NCBI GenBank assembly: GCA_030653935.1
Contig: JAURYL010000096.1
Location: 1 to 32,105 of the forward strand
Reading direction: 5' to 3'
DNA from: Pseudomonadota bacterium
Lineage (GTDB): Bacteria; Pseudomonadota; Gammaproteobacteria; Burkholderiales; Thiobacillaceae
DNA length: 32,105 nt
Shown: piece by piece, positions 9,936 through 17,834 of the stretch
Position numbering within the stretch: the first letter of the stretch is position 1
Layout of the letters: every line of letters starts with the position of its first letter
Translations under genes and position numbers: made by a program
Notes under the pieces: model-generated
What the model was told of the DNA's origin: nothing
Databases searched by the model: none
The model's input: only the letters and a program-made list of their open reading frames with translations

Positions 9936-9950
9936 CGGAGACAACACCGC

Positions 9951-10259
9951 ATGACCCTCACAAAAGCTGAACTCGCCAACCTGCTGTTCGAAAAGGTGGG
10001 CCTGAATAAACGCGAGGCCAAGGAGATGGTGGAAACCTTCTTTGAGGAAGTCCGCACCGCCCTGGAAAGTGGCGATTGCGTCAAATTATCCGGCTTCGGC
10101 AACTTTCAGTTGCGCGAGAAGCCGCAACGCCCCGGCCGCAACCCCAAGACCGGAGAAGAAATGCCGATCACGGCGCGGCGCGTGGTGACGTTTCACGCCA
10201 GCCAGAAGCTGAAAGCGATGGTGGAGGAGGCAGCGGCCAATGTCGGAACATCCGCCTAG
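9951..10259 (+). CDS. ihfA: Integration host factor alpha subunit
   Basis: 102-residue HU/IHF-family DNA-bending protein that pairs with IhfB. It acts in nucleoid structure, transcription, replication and lambda-type site-specific recombination, which is relevant to the prophage integrated 3 kb downstream. [20 protein letters not shown], the GFGNFQLR turn, and the DNA-intercalating arm [20 protein letters not shown] with its conserved proline identify it as the alpha subunit. GGAG lies upstream of the ATG. Its last 20 bases overlap the MerR-type gene. Confidence 0.97.
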   Translation: MTLTKAELANLLFEKVGLNKREAKEMVETFFEEVRTALESGDCVKLSGFGNFQLREKPQRPGRNPKTGEEMPITARRVVTFHASQKLKAMVEEAAANVGTSA

Positions 10260-10614
10260 TTCTGAACTGCCGGCGATCCCGTCGAAGCGTTATTTCACCA
10301 TCGGCGAGGTGAGCGAGTTGTGCGGCGTCAAGCCGCACGTGCTGCGTTACTGGGAACAGGAATTCAGCCAGTTGAAGCCGGTCAAGCGACGCGGCAACCG
10401 GCGCTATTACCAGCACCACGAAGTCATGCTGATTCGCCATATCCGCGAATTACTCTATGAGCAGGGCTTCACCATCAGTGGCGCGCGCAACCGCCTGTCG
10501 AACGAGGATGAACCCGAGGTCATCGTTGTCGGCGATGTCCAGGAACCGGGTGAGAGGCCGGACCTGTCCGCCATCAAGCGCGAACTGGCCGAGATACTCA
10601 AACTGCTCCGCTGA
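10240..10614 (+). CDS. MerR-family transcriptional regulator downstream of ihfA
   Basis: 124-residue cytosolic DNA-binding protein with an N-terminal MerR winged helix-turn-helix (about 18-85): [35 protein letters not shown] and [15 protein letters not shown]. The short C-terminal half ([15 protein letters not shown]) looks like a dimerisation helix without effector-binding residues or cysteines, so no metal or drug sensing is evident. A strong GGAGGAGG (10223-10230) precedes the ATG, which lies inside the ihfA end. A MerR-like gene after ihfA and before tRNA-Pro is a conserved gammaproteobacterial arrangement. Its target genes are not known to me. Confidence 0.9.
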   Translation: MSEHPPSSELPAIPSKRYFTIGEVSELCGVKPHVLRYWEQEFSQLKPVKRRGNRRYYQHHEVMLIRHIRELLYEQGFTISGARNRLSNEDEPEVIVVGDVQEPGERPDLSAIKRELAEILKLLR

Positions 10615-10636
10615 GCACACGCCTGGTTTCCGCGAC

Positions 10637-12079
10637 ATGGGCCAGGAAATCTCCCGCAGCCAGTTCACTCCGGCGGATTTTCAGCGCTTCTATTCGCGGT
10701 TGATCGAAGAAACCAGCCTGCTGGCGCGCGATGCCGCCAGTGGCTGTTTCGCTGATCGCGGCTACGTCGTCGGCTTCGAGCTGGAAGCCTGGCTGCTGGA
10801 CCATGCCGGCTTTCCAAACCCGGTCAATGCCGCCCTGCTGGAACGCCTGGCTGATCCCCTGGTGGTGCCGGAACTGTCCTGTTTCAACGTGGAGCTGAAC
10901 GGCCCACCCGCGCCCATGCGCTCGGGCGCGATCATCGCCATGGAAAACGGGCTCAGCCACACCTGGCAACAATGCCAGTCCGCCGCGCACGGCATGGATA
11001 CCTGCCTGGCGATGATCGGAATTCTGCCCAACATCCGCTTGCGCGATCTGACCCTGGCAAACATGTCTGCCTTGAAGCGCTACAACGTGCTCAATGAGCA
11101 GATCCTGGCGCAACGCCAGGGCGAACCCATCCATATCCACATCGAAGGCCGGGAACGCCTGGAGCGCTCACTTCCCGATGTCATGCTGGAGTCCGCCACG
11201 ACTTCCTTCCAGGTCCACCTGCAAGTGCCTTACAGCCGGGCGGCGCGTTACTACAATGCCTCGCTGATCGCGTGTGGGCCGCTTCTGGCCATGTCCGGGA
11301 ACTCCCCGGTTCTGTTCGGCAAGCGCCTCTGGCATGAGACGCGCATCCCCTTGTTCGAGCAGTCGGTGGAAGCCGGTGGTTATGCCGGACTCGCCGATGC
11401 CCATATCCGACGCGCCGGCTTCGGCCTCGGTTATGTGCGGGAAAACCTGATCGAATTGTTTCGCGAGAATCTCGACCTCTATCCCGTCCTGCTGCCGATG
11501 CCGCTGGAAGCGTCGAGCGCGCGTTATCCGCATGTCCGCCTGCACAACGGCGCCATCTGGCGCTGGGTACGACCGCTGCTCGGCTTCGACGATGCCGGTC
11601 AGGCACATGTGCGGCTGGAACAGCGCATCCTGCCCAGTGGGCCCAGCATTCTCGACATGATCGCCAACGCCGCCTGTTATTACGGTTTGTGCCGCGCCTT
11701 GGCCGACACCGTTGATGCCCCGGAAGCGCGGCTGCCGTTCGCCGCCGCGCGCGCCAATTTCTACCAGGCCGCGCGCGTCGGGTTGGCGGCGGACCTGCTC
11801 TGGGTGGATGGCGAACGCTACTCGGCGGCGGATTTCTGGTCGCGCATCGGCTTGCCCCTGGCGGCGCGGGGTCTGAGTGAATTCGGCCTGCCCGACGCCG
11901 AGATCGCCCGCTATCTCGGCGTCGTCGAGGCGCGTGTCCGCACCGGCCAAACCGGCGCCACCTGGCAATTGGCGCGTCTGAGCGCGGGCGAGGTGAGCGA
12001 GACGGCCATCGCCGCGATGCTCGCCGACTACCTGGAAAACCAGCGCTCCGGCGCCCCGGTGCACGAATGGAGCACGTGA
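10637..12079 (+). CDS. GCS2-type glutamate-cysteine ligase-like protein
   Basis: 480-residue protein resembling family-2 glutamate-cysteine ligases (PF04107: YbdK, EgtA, plant GshA), ATP-grasp-like carboxylate-amine ligases. Visible landmarks are GFELEAWLLD (acidic Mg/ATP site), ELSCFNVELNGPP, TSFQVHLQVP, MSGNSPVLFGK and RLEQRILPSGPSILDM. The ATG at 10637 is chosen because the upstream frame is antisense-like MerR coding; the spacer after the MerR stop is 22 bases. Its stop overlaps the next gene (TGATG), so it forms an operon with the M14/AstE-like hydrolase. A ligase paired with a carboxypeptidase-like hydrolase suggests making and trimming a gamma-glutamyl or similar amide compound, but the actual substrate is unknown. 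Confidence 0.75.
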   Translation: MGQEISRSQFTPADFQRFYSRLIEETSLLARDAASGCFADRGYVVGFELEAWLLDHAGFPNPVNAALLERLADPLVVPELSCFNVELNGPPAPMRSGAIIAMENGLSHTWQQCQSAAHGMDTCLAMIGILPNIRLRDLTLANMSALKRYNVLNEQILAQRQGEPIHIHIEGRERLERSLPDVMLESATTSFQVHLQVPYSRAARYYNASLIACGPLLAMSGNSPVLFGKRLWHETRIPLFEQSVEAGGYAGLADAHIRRAGFGLGYVRENLIELFRENLDLYPVLLPMPLEASSARYPHVRLHNGAIWRWVRPLLGFDDAGQAHVRLEQRILPSGPSILDMIANAACYYGLCRALADTVDAPEARLPFAAARANFYQAARVGLAADLLWVDGERYSAADFWSRIGLPLAARGLSEFGLPDAEIARYLGVVEARVRTGQTGATWQLARLSAGEVSETAIAAMLADYLENQRSGAPVHEWST

Positions 12080-13083
12080 TGTTGACTGTGTACGACCAGC
12101 TCCCCGCCGGCCTGCTTGAACTCGGGCCGGAACGGCTGCACGAAATCTTGCCCGGCCCCACCCTGATTCACCTGCCGGGACGCCGGCCGGCGCCCCTGTT
12201 CGTCTCCGTCCTGTTGCACGGCAATGAGTCGAGTGGCTGGCTGGCGGCGCGGGAAGTGCTGCGGAAATCCCTGGACAACGGCCTGCCGCGCGCGTTCTCC
12301 CTATTCATCGGCAACGTCGCGGCCGCCCGCCACGGCCTGCGCGTGCTGGAGGGGCAGCCCGACTACAACCGCATCTGGCCCGGCGGCGACGTTTCAGCGC
12401 GGCCCGAATACACCATGGCGCGGCGGGTGGTCGAGGAAATGCGCGCGCGTGGCGTCTTCGCCAGTATCGACATCCACAACAACACCGGCCTCAACCCCCA
12501 TTACGGCTGCGTCAACCGCCTGGACAACGAATGGCTGCATCTGGCCACCCTGTTCTCCCGCACGGTCGTCTACTTCACCACGCCGCGTGGTGTGCAATCC
12601 GCCGCTTTCGCCGAACTCTGCCCCGCCGTCACCCTCGAGTGCGGCAAGCCCGGAACCGGCGTGGAACACGCCGCCGCCTACATGGACGCCTGCCTGCACC
12701 TCGCGGACTTCCCGGTTCACCCCGTGCATGCCCAGGACATCGACTTGTTCCACACCATCGCCACGGTCAAGGTACCGGAAGACACCCGTTTCGGATTCTC
12801 CGAAGTCGGCTGTGATATCGAATTCGCGACTGACCTCGACCACCTCAATTTCCGGGAACTCCCCGCCGGAACCCGATTGGGCCGCATTCACGGCAACCGC
12901 GACATCTGCCTGCGCGCCTACGACGAGGCCGGCAGTGATGTGGGACGGCACCTGTTCGACTGCGGCGACGGCCAGATCCGCCTACGCCGCCCGATGATGC
13001 CCGCCATGCTGACCCTGGATACCCGCGTGATCCGCCAGGATTGCCTGTGCTACCTGATGGAACGCCTGCCGCCGCCAGCGTGA
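12079..13083 (+). CDS. M14-type zinc hydrolase, succinylglutamate desuccinylase/aspartoacylase-like
   Basis: 334 residues, predicted cytosolic (no signal peptide). It belongs to the AstE/aspartoacylase branch of M14 metallocarboxypeptidases. Zinc ligands are recognisable as H-x2-E in LLHGNESSGW near residue 47, and the distal histidine in SIDIHNNTGLNP. The PDYNRIW segment follows the first ligands and AVTLECGKPG carries the likely catalytic glutamate. Characterised relatives cleave N-acyl amino acids. An in-frame ATG at 12067 exists, but the ATG at 12079 is preferred because GGAG (12069-12072) is well placed and it forms a TGATG junction with the ligase gene. It lacks the other ast genes nearby, so arginine succinyltransferase catabolism is not supported. 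Confidence 0.8.
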   Translation: MLTVYDQLPAGLLELGPERLHEILPGPTLIHLPGRRPAPLFVSVLLHGNESSGWLAAREVLRKSLDNGLPRAFSLFIGNVAAARHGLRVLEGQPDYNRIWPGGDVSARPEYTMARRVVEEMRARGVFASIDIHNNTGLNPHYGCVNRLDNEWLHLATLFSRTVVYFTTPRGVQSAAFAELCPAVTLECGKPGTGVEHAAAYMDACLHLADFPVHPVHAQDIDLFHTIATVKVPEDTRFGFSEVGCDIEFATDLDHLNFRELPAGTRLGRIHGNRDICLRAYDEAGSDVGRHLFDCGDGQIRLRRPMMPAMLTLDTRVIRQDCLCYLMERLPPPA

Positions 13084-13138
13084 AGCACCCGCCGTGATGG
13101 CACATGGCGAAAAATGTACGCCATCACCGTATTGTCTG

Positions 13139-13167
13139 TTTACTGCCCCGGCCTTCCCCCCTATAAT
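13139..13167 (+). promoter_or_regulatory. Promoter of tRNA-Pro
   Basis: TTTACT (13139-13144), a 17-base spacer and a perfect TATAAT (13162-13167), followed by a GCGC discriminator, 12 bases before the tRNA. Confidence 0.8.
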
Positions 13168-13179
13168 GCGCAGCTTCGT

Positions 13180-13256
13180 CGGGGCGTAGCGCAGCCTGGT
13201 AGCGCACCTGCATGGGGTGCAGGGGGTCGGAAGTTCGAGTCTTCTCGCCCCGACCA
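13180..13256 (+). tRNA. tRNA-Pro (anticodon GGG); probable prophage attachment site
   Basis: 77-base cloverleaf with acceptor stem CGGGGCG/CGCCCCG, anticodon loop ATGGGGT with GGG at 13214-13216, T-loop GTTCGAGTC and encoded CCA (13254-13256). The integrase gene begins 82 bases past its 3' end in convergent orientation, the usual layout when a phage uses a tRNA 3' end as attB. The duplicated att copy would be at the far prophage end, outside the window. Confidence 0.97.
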
Positions 13257-13272
13257 TAGAATCAAAGAGTTA

Positions 13273-13300
13273 GGCCGCCTTTTGGCGGCCTTTTTCTTTT
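13273..13300 (+). terminator. Intrinsic terminator of tRNA-Pro
   Basis: GGCCGCC (13273-13279), TTTT loop, GGCGGCC (13284-13290), then TTTTTCTTTT. It may also stop leftward integrase transcripts less efficiently. Confidence 0.85.
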
Positions 13301-13338
13301 CTTGCCTCTACCAAAACGCGATTCCTCTACCCACTGGG

Positions 13339-14412
13339 TTATTTCTGCCCCGGAATCGATAGGGCGACTCTGCTCAGTTTTGCCATCCGCTGCTTGAGAT
13401 AGATCCGGGTCGTGCCTGTGTCTTCGTGCGCCAGCGAGTCCTGGATGTCCTCGTCGCTGTAGCCTGCGCGTTTGGCGTCGGTGGCGTGTTTCGCGCGTAA
13501 ATCCTTCAGGGTTGCATCCTCGATACCGGCGCGCTTCCTGGCGCGTTCCCATGCCGTGCCGACGCCGTGGGCACTGTAGGCGTCGCCGGTCAGATTGTGG
13601 ATTATGTAGGGGCTGATCCTGGTCTTGCTGCGGCTCACGGCGCGCGCTCGGGCGAGCACGTCGGCGATGGCGGCGGTGATCGGCACATCCACCTTGGCGC
13701 CTGAGCTGGTGGCGGTCTTGCTGGGCTTGAAGCGGATCACACCGGCGTCCTCGTCGACCTGTGTCCAGCGCAGCAGGCGGATGTCCTGGCCACGCTGTCC
13801 GGTGAGGTAGAGTAGATCCACGAACACCTGCATCATGGGGCCGCTGGCGGCGGCGTGCTCGTCATTGCCGAGCAACTTGTCGCGGATGGCCAAGTACTCC
13901 ACATCAGTGATGTAGCGGTCATGCTTGGCGGGCGCCTTGAGGCGGATCGCGTCGACTGGGCTGTCGGCGCGATCGCCCTGGACGATGCACCAGCGGAAGA
14001 ACTTGGCCAGCTGGGCGCGGTACCGCTGGGCGGTGCGCAGCTTGCCGTCCAGTGTCCACTGGTTGAGGAACAGCAAGACGTGTTTTGCCTGGATCTGCTC
14101 GACGCGGAATTCGGAGAAGGCTTCGGCGATCGCGGCCGCCATGCGGGCGACTTCCTTTTGTTCCGCTGCCGATAGGCCGGGCAGGGTCTGCTGTAGCCAG
14201 GTGGTGACGCGTTTTGGCATATGGCTGTCGGTGGCCGCCGGCTGCGATTCCAGCTCGGCCAGGGCGCGATACAGGGCGGCGAGACCTTCGATCGCACGGG
14301 TGAGCGCGTGCCATTTCTTCTTGCGCTTGCCCTCCACCATGCCGATGTACTGGACGCGGTAGTAGCGCCCATCCTTGAGGTGTACGCCGGGCGGGAGATT
14401 GGCTTTTGGCAT
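13339..14412 (-). CDS. int: Phage tyrosine integrase
   Basis: 357-residue site-specific recombinase catalysing integration and, with a directionality factor, excision. An N-terminal arm-binding region (about 1-50) and core-binding SAM-like domain (about 70-170) precede the catalytic domain. Active-site residues are R207 (TGQRGQD), K232, R306 and H309 (LKDLRAKHATD, where the usual first His is Lys303), H329 (SLAHEDT) and the nucleophile Y338 (TRIYLK). An upstream extension of the frame overlaps the DUF4224 gene and is ignored; the ATG at 14412 starts 2 bases after that gene's stop. It is the last gene of the leftward operon and lies beside tRNA-Pro. Confidence 0.95.
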   Translation of the reverse strand: MPKANLPPGVHLKDGRYYRVQYIGMVEGKRKKKWHALTRAIEGLAALYRALAELESQPAATDSHMPKRVTTWLQQTLPGLSAAEQKEVARMAAAIAEAFSEFRVEQIQAKHVLLFLNQWTLDGKLRTAQRYRAQLAKFFRWCIVQGDRADSPVDAIRLKAPAKHDRYITDVEYLAIRDKLLGNDEHAAASGPMMQVFVDLLYLTGQRGQDIRLLRWTQVDEDAGVIRFKPSKTATSSGAKVDVPITAAIADVLARARAVSRSKTRISPYIIHNLTGDAYSAHGVGTAWERARKRAGIEDATLKDLRAKHATDAKRAGYSDEDIQDSLAHEDTGTTRIYLKQRMAKLSRVALSIPGQK

Positions 14413-14414
14413 GG

Positions 14415-14624
14415 TCAGGCGGCCTTGCGCAGCCGCACCTTGGGTTCCTTGTCCTGCTGCATCCTCACCCCGAGCTGCCATCGCGTCAACGCCTCGCGGT
14501 CGAGCATGACGCGATTGGCGCGGTTGCGGAACACGGTCAGCCCCCATTCGCGCAGCAGGCGCTCTTGGGCGGCGGGCTGGTCGAGACCGGTAAGACTGGA
14601 GAGCTCTTCAGGGGTAAGGAACAT
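14415..14624 (-). CDS. DUF4224 protein, excisionase-like
   Basis: 69 residues, starting MFLTPEELSSLTGLDQPAAQ and ending in a basic tail. It resembles the DUF4224 family of small phage proteins that sit immediately upstream of tyrosine integrases. The pattern (EELSSLTG, then RLLREWGLTVFRNRANRVML) fits a small winged-helix fold like excisionases. By position it may be the recombination directionality factor, which is inference. It is spaced by 2 bases from both neighbours. Confidence 0.8.
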   Translation of the reverse strand: MFLTPEELSSLTGLDQPAAQERLLREWGLTVFRNRANRVMLDREALTRWQLGVRMQQDKEPKVRLRKAA

Positions 14625-14626
14625 GC

Positions 14627-15229
14627 CTAGACTCGCCGAAACTCAATCACCCACACCCACGGGTTTGCGTCCCATGAGCCGGCGCCGTTAATGGATTCCC
14701 ACAGTGTTTGATAACCGGCGCGGTATTGCAGATGGTCCAGGTAGCCACCAACGATTGATGGAGTCACCCCCTCGGCAATCGCATCCGCCTCGCTGATGTC
14801 CTGCAACCGCTCGACACGGACGCCGACGATCTCCAGGGTGATGCGCGAGCGGGCGCGTGGCATGTGGATGGATGGCCGCCAGCGCTCCGGCATGGCCATG
14901 GTGGACTCCTGCTCCGGCGTGTAGTCGGCCCTGTACCAGGTCGGCTCGTGGAGGCAGTCGGAGACGTATTCGTCGTAGTACACGCCCCAGGTCTCGCGCA
15001 CCCAAAGTTGATCGCCCGGTGATCCATATGGGCATGGAATCCGATCAGTCAGCCCACCGCTGCGTGGGCCTCTCACGTAGGCCGCGCCGCGCGAGGTGCC
15101 GATTTCACCGACGGTGACGATGGCGCCGTCTTCAGGTCGGGGTTTCATGACGCGCCGGGTCTGGCTTTTCATCCCGGAAAAAATCGCACGCACCATCGGC
15201 GCAGAGAACAGGATAGGGCGCTCAGTCAT
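14627..15229 (-). CDS. Conserved phage protein, ASCH-like
   Basis: 200 residues. It is recognisable as a widespread prophage protein beginning TERPILFSAPMVRAI and containing KSQTRRVMKP, GDQLWVRETWG, a WRPSIHMPRARSRITLEI strand, VERLQDISEADAIAEGV, and the end NPWVWVIEFRRV. The layout (QTRR, then WVRE, then LQDIS, then the terminal strand) resembles an ASCH/PUA-like RNA- or nucleotide-binding fold. Function unknown. Its ATG overlaps the stop of the upstream FtsK-gamma gene in an ATGA junction, so it is coupled to it. Confidence 0.75.
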   Translation of the reverse strand: MTERPILFSAPMVRAIFSGMKSQTRRVMKPRPEDGAIVTVGEIGTSRGAAYVRGPRSGGLTDRIPCPYGSPGDQLWVRETWGVYYDEYVSDCLHEPTWYRADYTPEQESTMAMPERWRPSIHMPRARSRITLEIVGVRVERLQDISEADAIAEGVTPSIVGGYLDHLQYRAGYQTLWESINGAGSWDANPWVWVIEFRRV

Positions 15230-15957
15230 GCCACCAGATCCCGCTGCCCGCTCGCATCCATCGCCGTCACCACGCCGTTCTGTTCCATCTGCTCCATGAG
15301 CCGCGCCGCGCGGTTGTAGCCGATGCGCAGCTCGCGCTGCAGGTGAGTGATCGAGACGCGGCCGCTGGCTTTGACCGCGTCGACGGCCTTCGGATAGAGG
15401 TCATCCTGGCCGCCCAGGGTGACACTTCTCCCCTCGGGCGTCGTGATGATCATGGACGCGCCGTCCTCCACCAGCTGCTCGCGCAGCTTGCGCGCTGCCG
15501 CAGCCACGTCGCCCTCCTTCGGCGCCAGATCCAGCTCTGGCCCAGCCCTGACCTTGATGGCCGTTTCCTCGCCTACCTGCTCTGCCAGGATGGCGGTTTC
15601 ACTACCGCCTGGGGCGAAGGTGGCCAGGAACGACAGATCCACGAATTCCTGGCCGACGATGGCGATGGGCTCGAACTGGAACTTGCGCAGGGTGACGTCG
15701 AGGAATTCGACGCCGGCGATCTCCAGTTCCATGTGCCGCATTTCACCGGCCCATTTGATCGGCGCCATCTTGGGGAAGCGCACCTCACCTTCGCGGAACA
15801 GCATGCCGCGCAGCGCGGGGTCGAATTCGAGCAGGATGTCCGAGTCGGTTTTCATCTGGAGCTTGAGATCGACCATCAAGTGCTTTTCGTCGCCCGGCCC
15901 CTCCTTGCGGATGTTGATGTGCGCGAGGGTGGCGTATTGGTCCAGGGTGATGGGCAT
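15226..15957 (-). CDS. Phage protein with C-terminal FtsK-gamma winged helix
   Basis: 243 residues. The N-terminal two thirds (MPITLDQYATLAHINIRKEG onward) is a conserved-looking beta-rich phage domain with no function I can name. The C-terminus, about 184-241, is a clear FtsK gamma domain: DDLYPKAVDAVKASGRVSIT followed by IGYNRAARLMEQMEQNGVV. In FtsK this winged helix reads KOPS and activates XerD. The motor domain is absent, so this is not a translocase. The frame extends upstream, but the start is set at the ATG 15957 with GGGAGG just ahead, one base after the H-NS-ParB stop. The pair may act together on phage DNA organisation. Confidence 0.85.
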   Translation of the reverse strand: MPITLDQYATLAHINIRKEGPGDEKHLMVDLKLQMKTDSDILLEFDPALRGMLFREGEVRFPKMAPIKWAGEMRHMELEIAGVEFLDVTLRKFQFEPIAIVGQEFVDLSFLATFAPGGSETAILAEQVGEETAIKVRAGPELDLAPKEGDVAAAARKLREQLVEDGASMIITTPEGRSVTLGGQDDLYPKAVDAVKASGRVSITHLQRELRIGYNRAARLMEQMEQNGVVTAMDASGQRDLVA

Positions 15958-15958
15958 G

Positions 15959-17821
15959 TCATTTCCTCCCTTTCTTGGGTTTCGCTGCGTCCTCGGCCGC
16001 TTGTTGGCGCACCACGTCGGGGTCGATGCCCCAGCGGTCGGCCATCGCCTGCAACGGCGCCGGGGTGGTGGTGGGGTCGGATGAGTATCCGGCGACGTGG
16101 ATGTGGGTGACCAGGGTGAGGAGGCGTAGCAGCCCATGTAGGAGGGCAAGGTCCATTTCCTGAATATCTGCCAGCATCCGTTCCGTGGTATCCCGCTCGA
16201 CACGGGCGTCATTGCGGGTCCACACCTTCACCACCAATTTCTGTGCTTCGAAGTCGTGGCGGCTGAAGGCGCCGGCGGCGAGCAGGCGCAGCTCTGCGAC
16301 GTCCAACTCCTCCTCACCGGCGGCGAATAGGATGGATTCGACCAGGCGCCGCCGGAAGGCGGTTTGTTCGCGGGCGATCTTCTCGCGTTCCTTGTCACTG
16401 TTGCCGGCGCCGGCACTGGGAAAGAGCGGTACCTGGATGCCCCGCGCTTCCAGGATTGGCGCGATTTCGGCGGCGGCGATGCATTCCACCAGGGAACCGT
16501 CGCGCGGATGCTGCACGAACACGCTTGGCGCCGATGCGCCGGCGAGCAGTTGCCGGTAGGTGGGGATGGCGGCCTCCTCGCGATCCTCGTAGGCCCGCAT
16601 CTGTTTGTCCCAGGCGTCGTAGGCCGAATGGTAGGCCGCGATCACGTCCTCATCCGCGCCCTCGGCGGGTTCCTCTGGTTCGATCGGCGCGGCGTCCTCG
16701 ATGGGGATGGCCAGGTGCCGGGCGGCGTGGCAGGGTTGATCGAGGGCGAGATAGCCGCTCTCTGATCGAGTCTGACCCGTCACCGCCCAGGGCGGGACGA
16801 TGTCTTCGGCGGGTTTGCCGGTAATGATGGTGTGCCCCGCCGCCTCGGCCATCGCCCGCTTCCGGGCGGCCCAGGCCTCGCGTTTGGCTGCGAAGCAATC
16901 CGGGTCTGTGCAGACGTCTGCACTGGCGACATCGGCGAACAACTCGGGCTGGTTGCCGCTGCGCTTCGGGCAGGTGGTGCAGGGCGCGGTACCAGCGAGC
17001 AGATCGGCCAGCGTGGTGTCGAATCTCGCCTCGGCCAGCCGCAGCATGTAGTGGTTCTGGGCATGGCGCGCGGCATCCCGGTAGGACATGGACCCGTCCC
17101 CCCATGTGTTGAGGATGGCGCCGAGGAACTTAGCCTGGAGCGCGGCGCCGGGAATGCGCGCGACCAGCAGCGCGGTGCTGGCGCTCAGCCTGCCTTCGCG
17201 GAAGGCCACCCGCGCGGCGTCGCACAAGGCGGTGAGCTTGAGCCGGGCGTAGACGTAGGCCTTGGATTTGCCGATCTTGGCGGCCAACTCCTCGGCGCTG
17301 TAGCCGTGGCGCTGCATCAGGGTTTCGTAGCCCTCAGCCTCCTCCAGCGGGTGCAGGTCTTCGCGGTGCAGGTTCTCGATCACCTGGAACTCGACGGCTT
17401 CCTGGTCGCTCAGGTGGCGGATCAGCACTGGCACCAGCGCCAGGTCAGCCACCTGGGCGGCACGCCAGCGGCGTTCGCCGGCGATGATCTCGAAGCGCCC
17501 CGGGTCACCCGGCCACGGCCGCACCAGGATGGGCTGCAGGATGCCATGGCGGCGGATACTCTCGGCCATCTCGGCGATCTTGTCGGCCGGGAAGGTCTTG
17601 CGCGGGTTGGTGGGGCTGGGCGTCAGGTAGCGGTGGCGGACGAATTGCGCGTCCAGCGCATCGGGCGCGGCCTGAACCACCGCCTGCGCCATCAGCTCTT
17701 CCAGGTTGTTTCCGGCTTCCAGCCACTCTTCAACCCAGCGCGGTTTTTTGCCACGACCAGACCACAACATCCCGTTATGCGGGTGGGCGTATTTGATCGG
17801 GAGTTTTTCGGGGGCGTTCAT
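15959..17821 (-). CDS. H-NS-type DNA-binding motif fused to ParB-like protein
   Basis: 620 residues. Residues about 12-41 (YAHPHNGMLWSGRGKKPRW, then EEWLEAG) match the H-NS C-terminal AT-hook-like core (W-SGRG-KP-W). A ParB/Spo0J N-terminal domain follows at about 63-155 with GERRWRAA (115-122) and ENLHREDLHPLEEA, then a helix-turn-helix near 173-198 (AAKIGKSKAYVYARLKL). A four-cysteine cluster (C281, C284, C304, C309) suggests a zinc knuckle. The C-terminal 300 residues are unassigned. GERR is the CTP-binding/hydrolysis motif of ParB clamps. No ParA is adjacent, so classic partition is doubtful; roles in replication, packaging or silencing are possible. GGAG precedes the ATG. Confidence 0.85.
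   Translation of the reverse strand: MNAPEKLPIKYAHPHNGMLWSGRGKKPRWVEEWLEAGNNLEELMAQAVVQAAPDALDAQFVRHRYLTPSPTNPRKTFPADKIAEMAESIRRHGILQPILVRPWPGDPGRFEIIAGERRWRAAQVADLALVPVLIRHLSDQEAVEFQVIENLHREDLHPLEEAEGYETLMQRHGYSAEELAAKIGKSKAYVYARLKLTALCDAARVAFREGRLSASTALLVARIPGAALQAKFLGAILNTWGDGSMSYRDAARHAQNHYMLRLAEARFDTTLADLLAGTAPCTTCPKRSGNQPELFADVASADVCTDPDCFAAKREAWAARKRAMAEAAGHTIITGKPAEDIVPPWAVTGQTRSESGYLALDQPCHAARHLAIPIEDAAPIEPEEPAEGADEDVIAAYHSAYDAWDKQMRAYEDREEAAIPTYRQLLAGASAPSVFVQHPRDGSLVECIAAAEIAPILEARGIQVPLFPSAGAGNSDKEREKIAREQTAFRRRLVESILFAAGEEELDVAELRLLAAGAFSRHDFEAQKLVVKVWTRNDARVERDTTERMLADIQEMDLALLHGLLRLLTLVTHIHVAGYSSDPTTTPAPLQAMADRWGIDPDVVRQQAAEDAAKPKKGRK
16908..16923. repeat. 16-bp perfect palindrome, copy 1
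   Basis: GTGCAGACGTCTGCAC, identical to 31791-31806. It lies within the H-NS-ParB gene, encoding part of SADVCTD. Length and symmetry resemble a ParB-type site, but function is unproven. Confidence 0.5.
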
Positions 17822-17834
17822 GAGGCTCTCCTGG

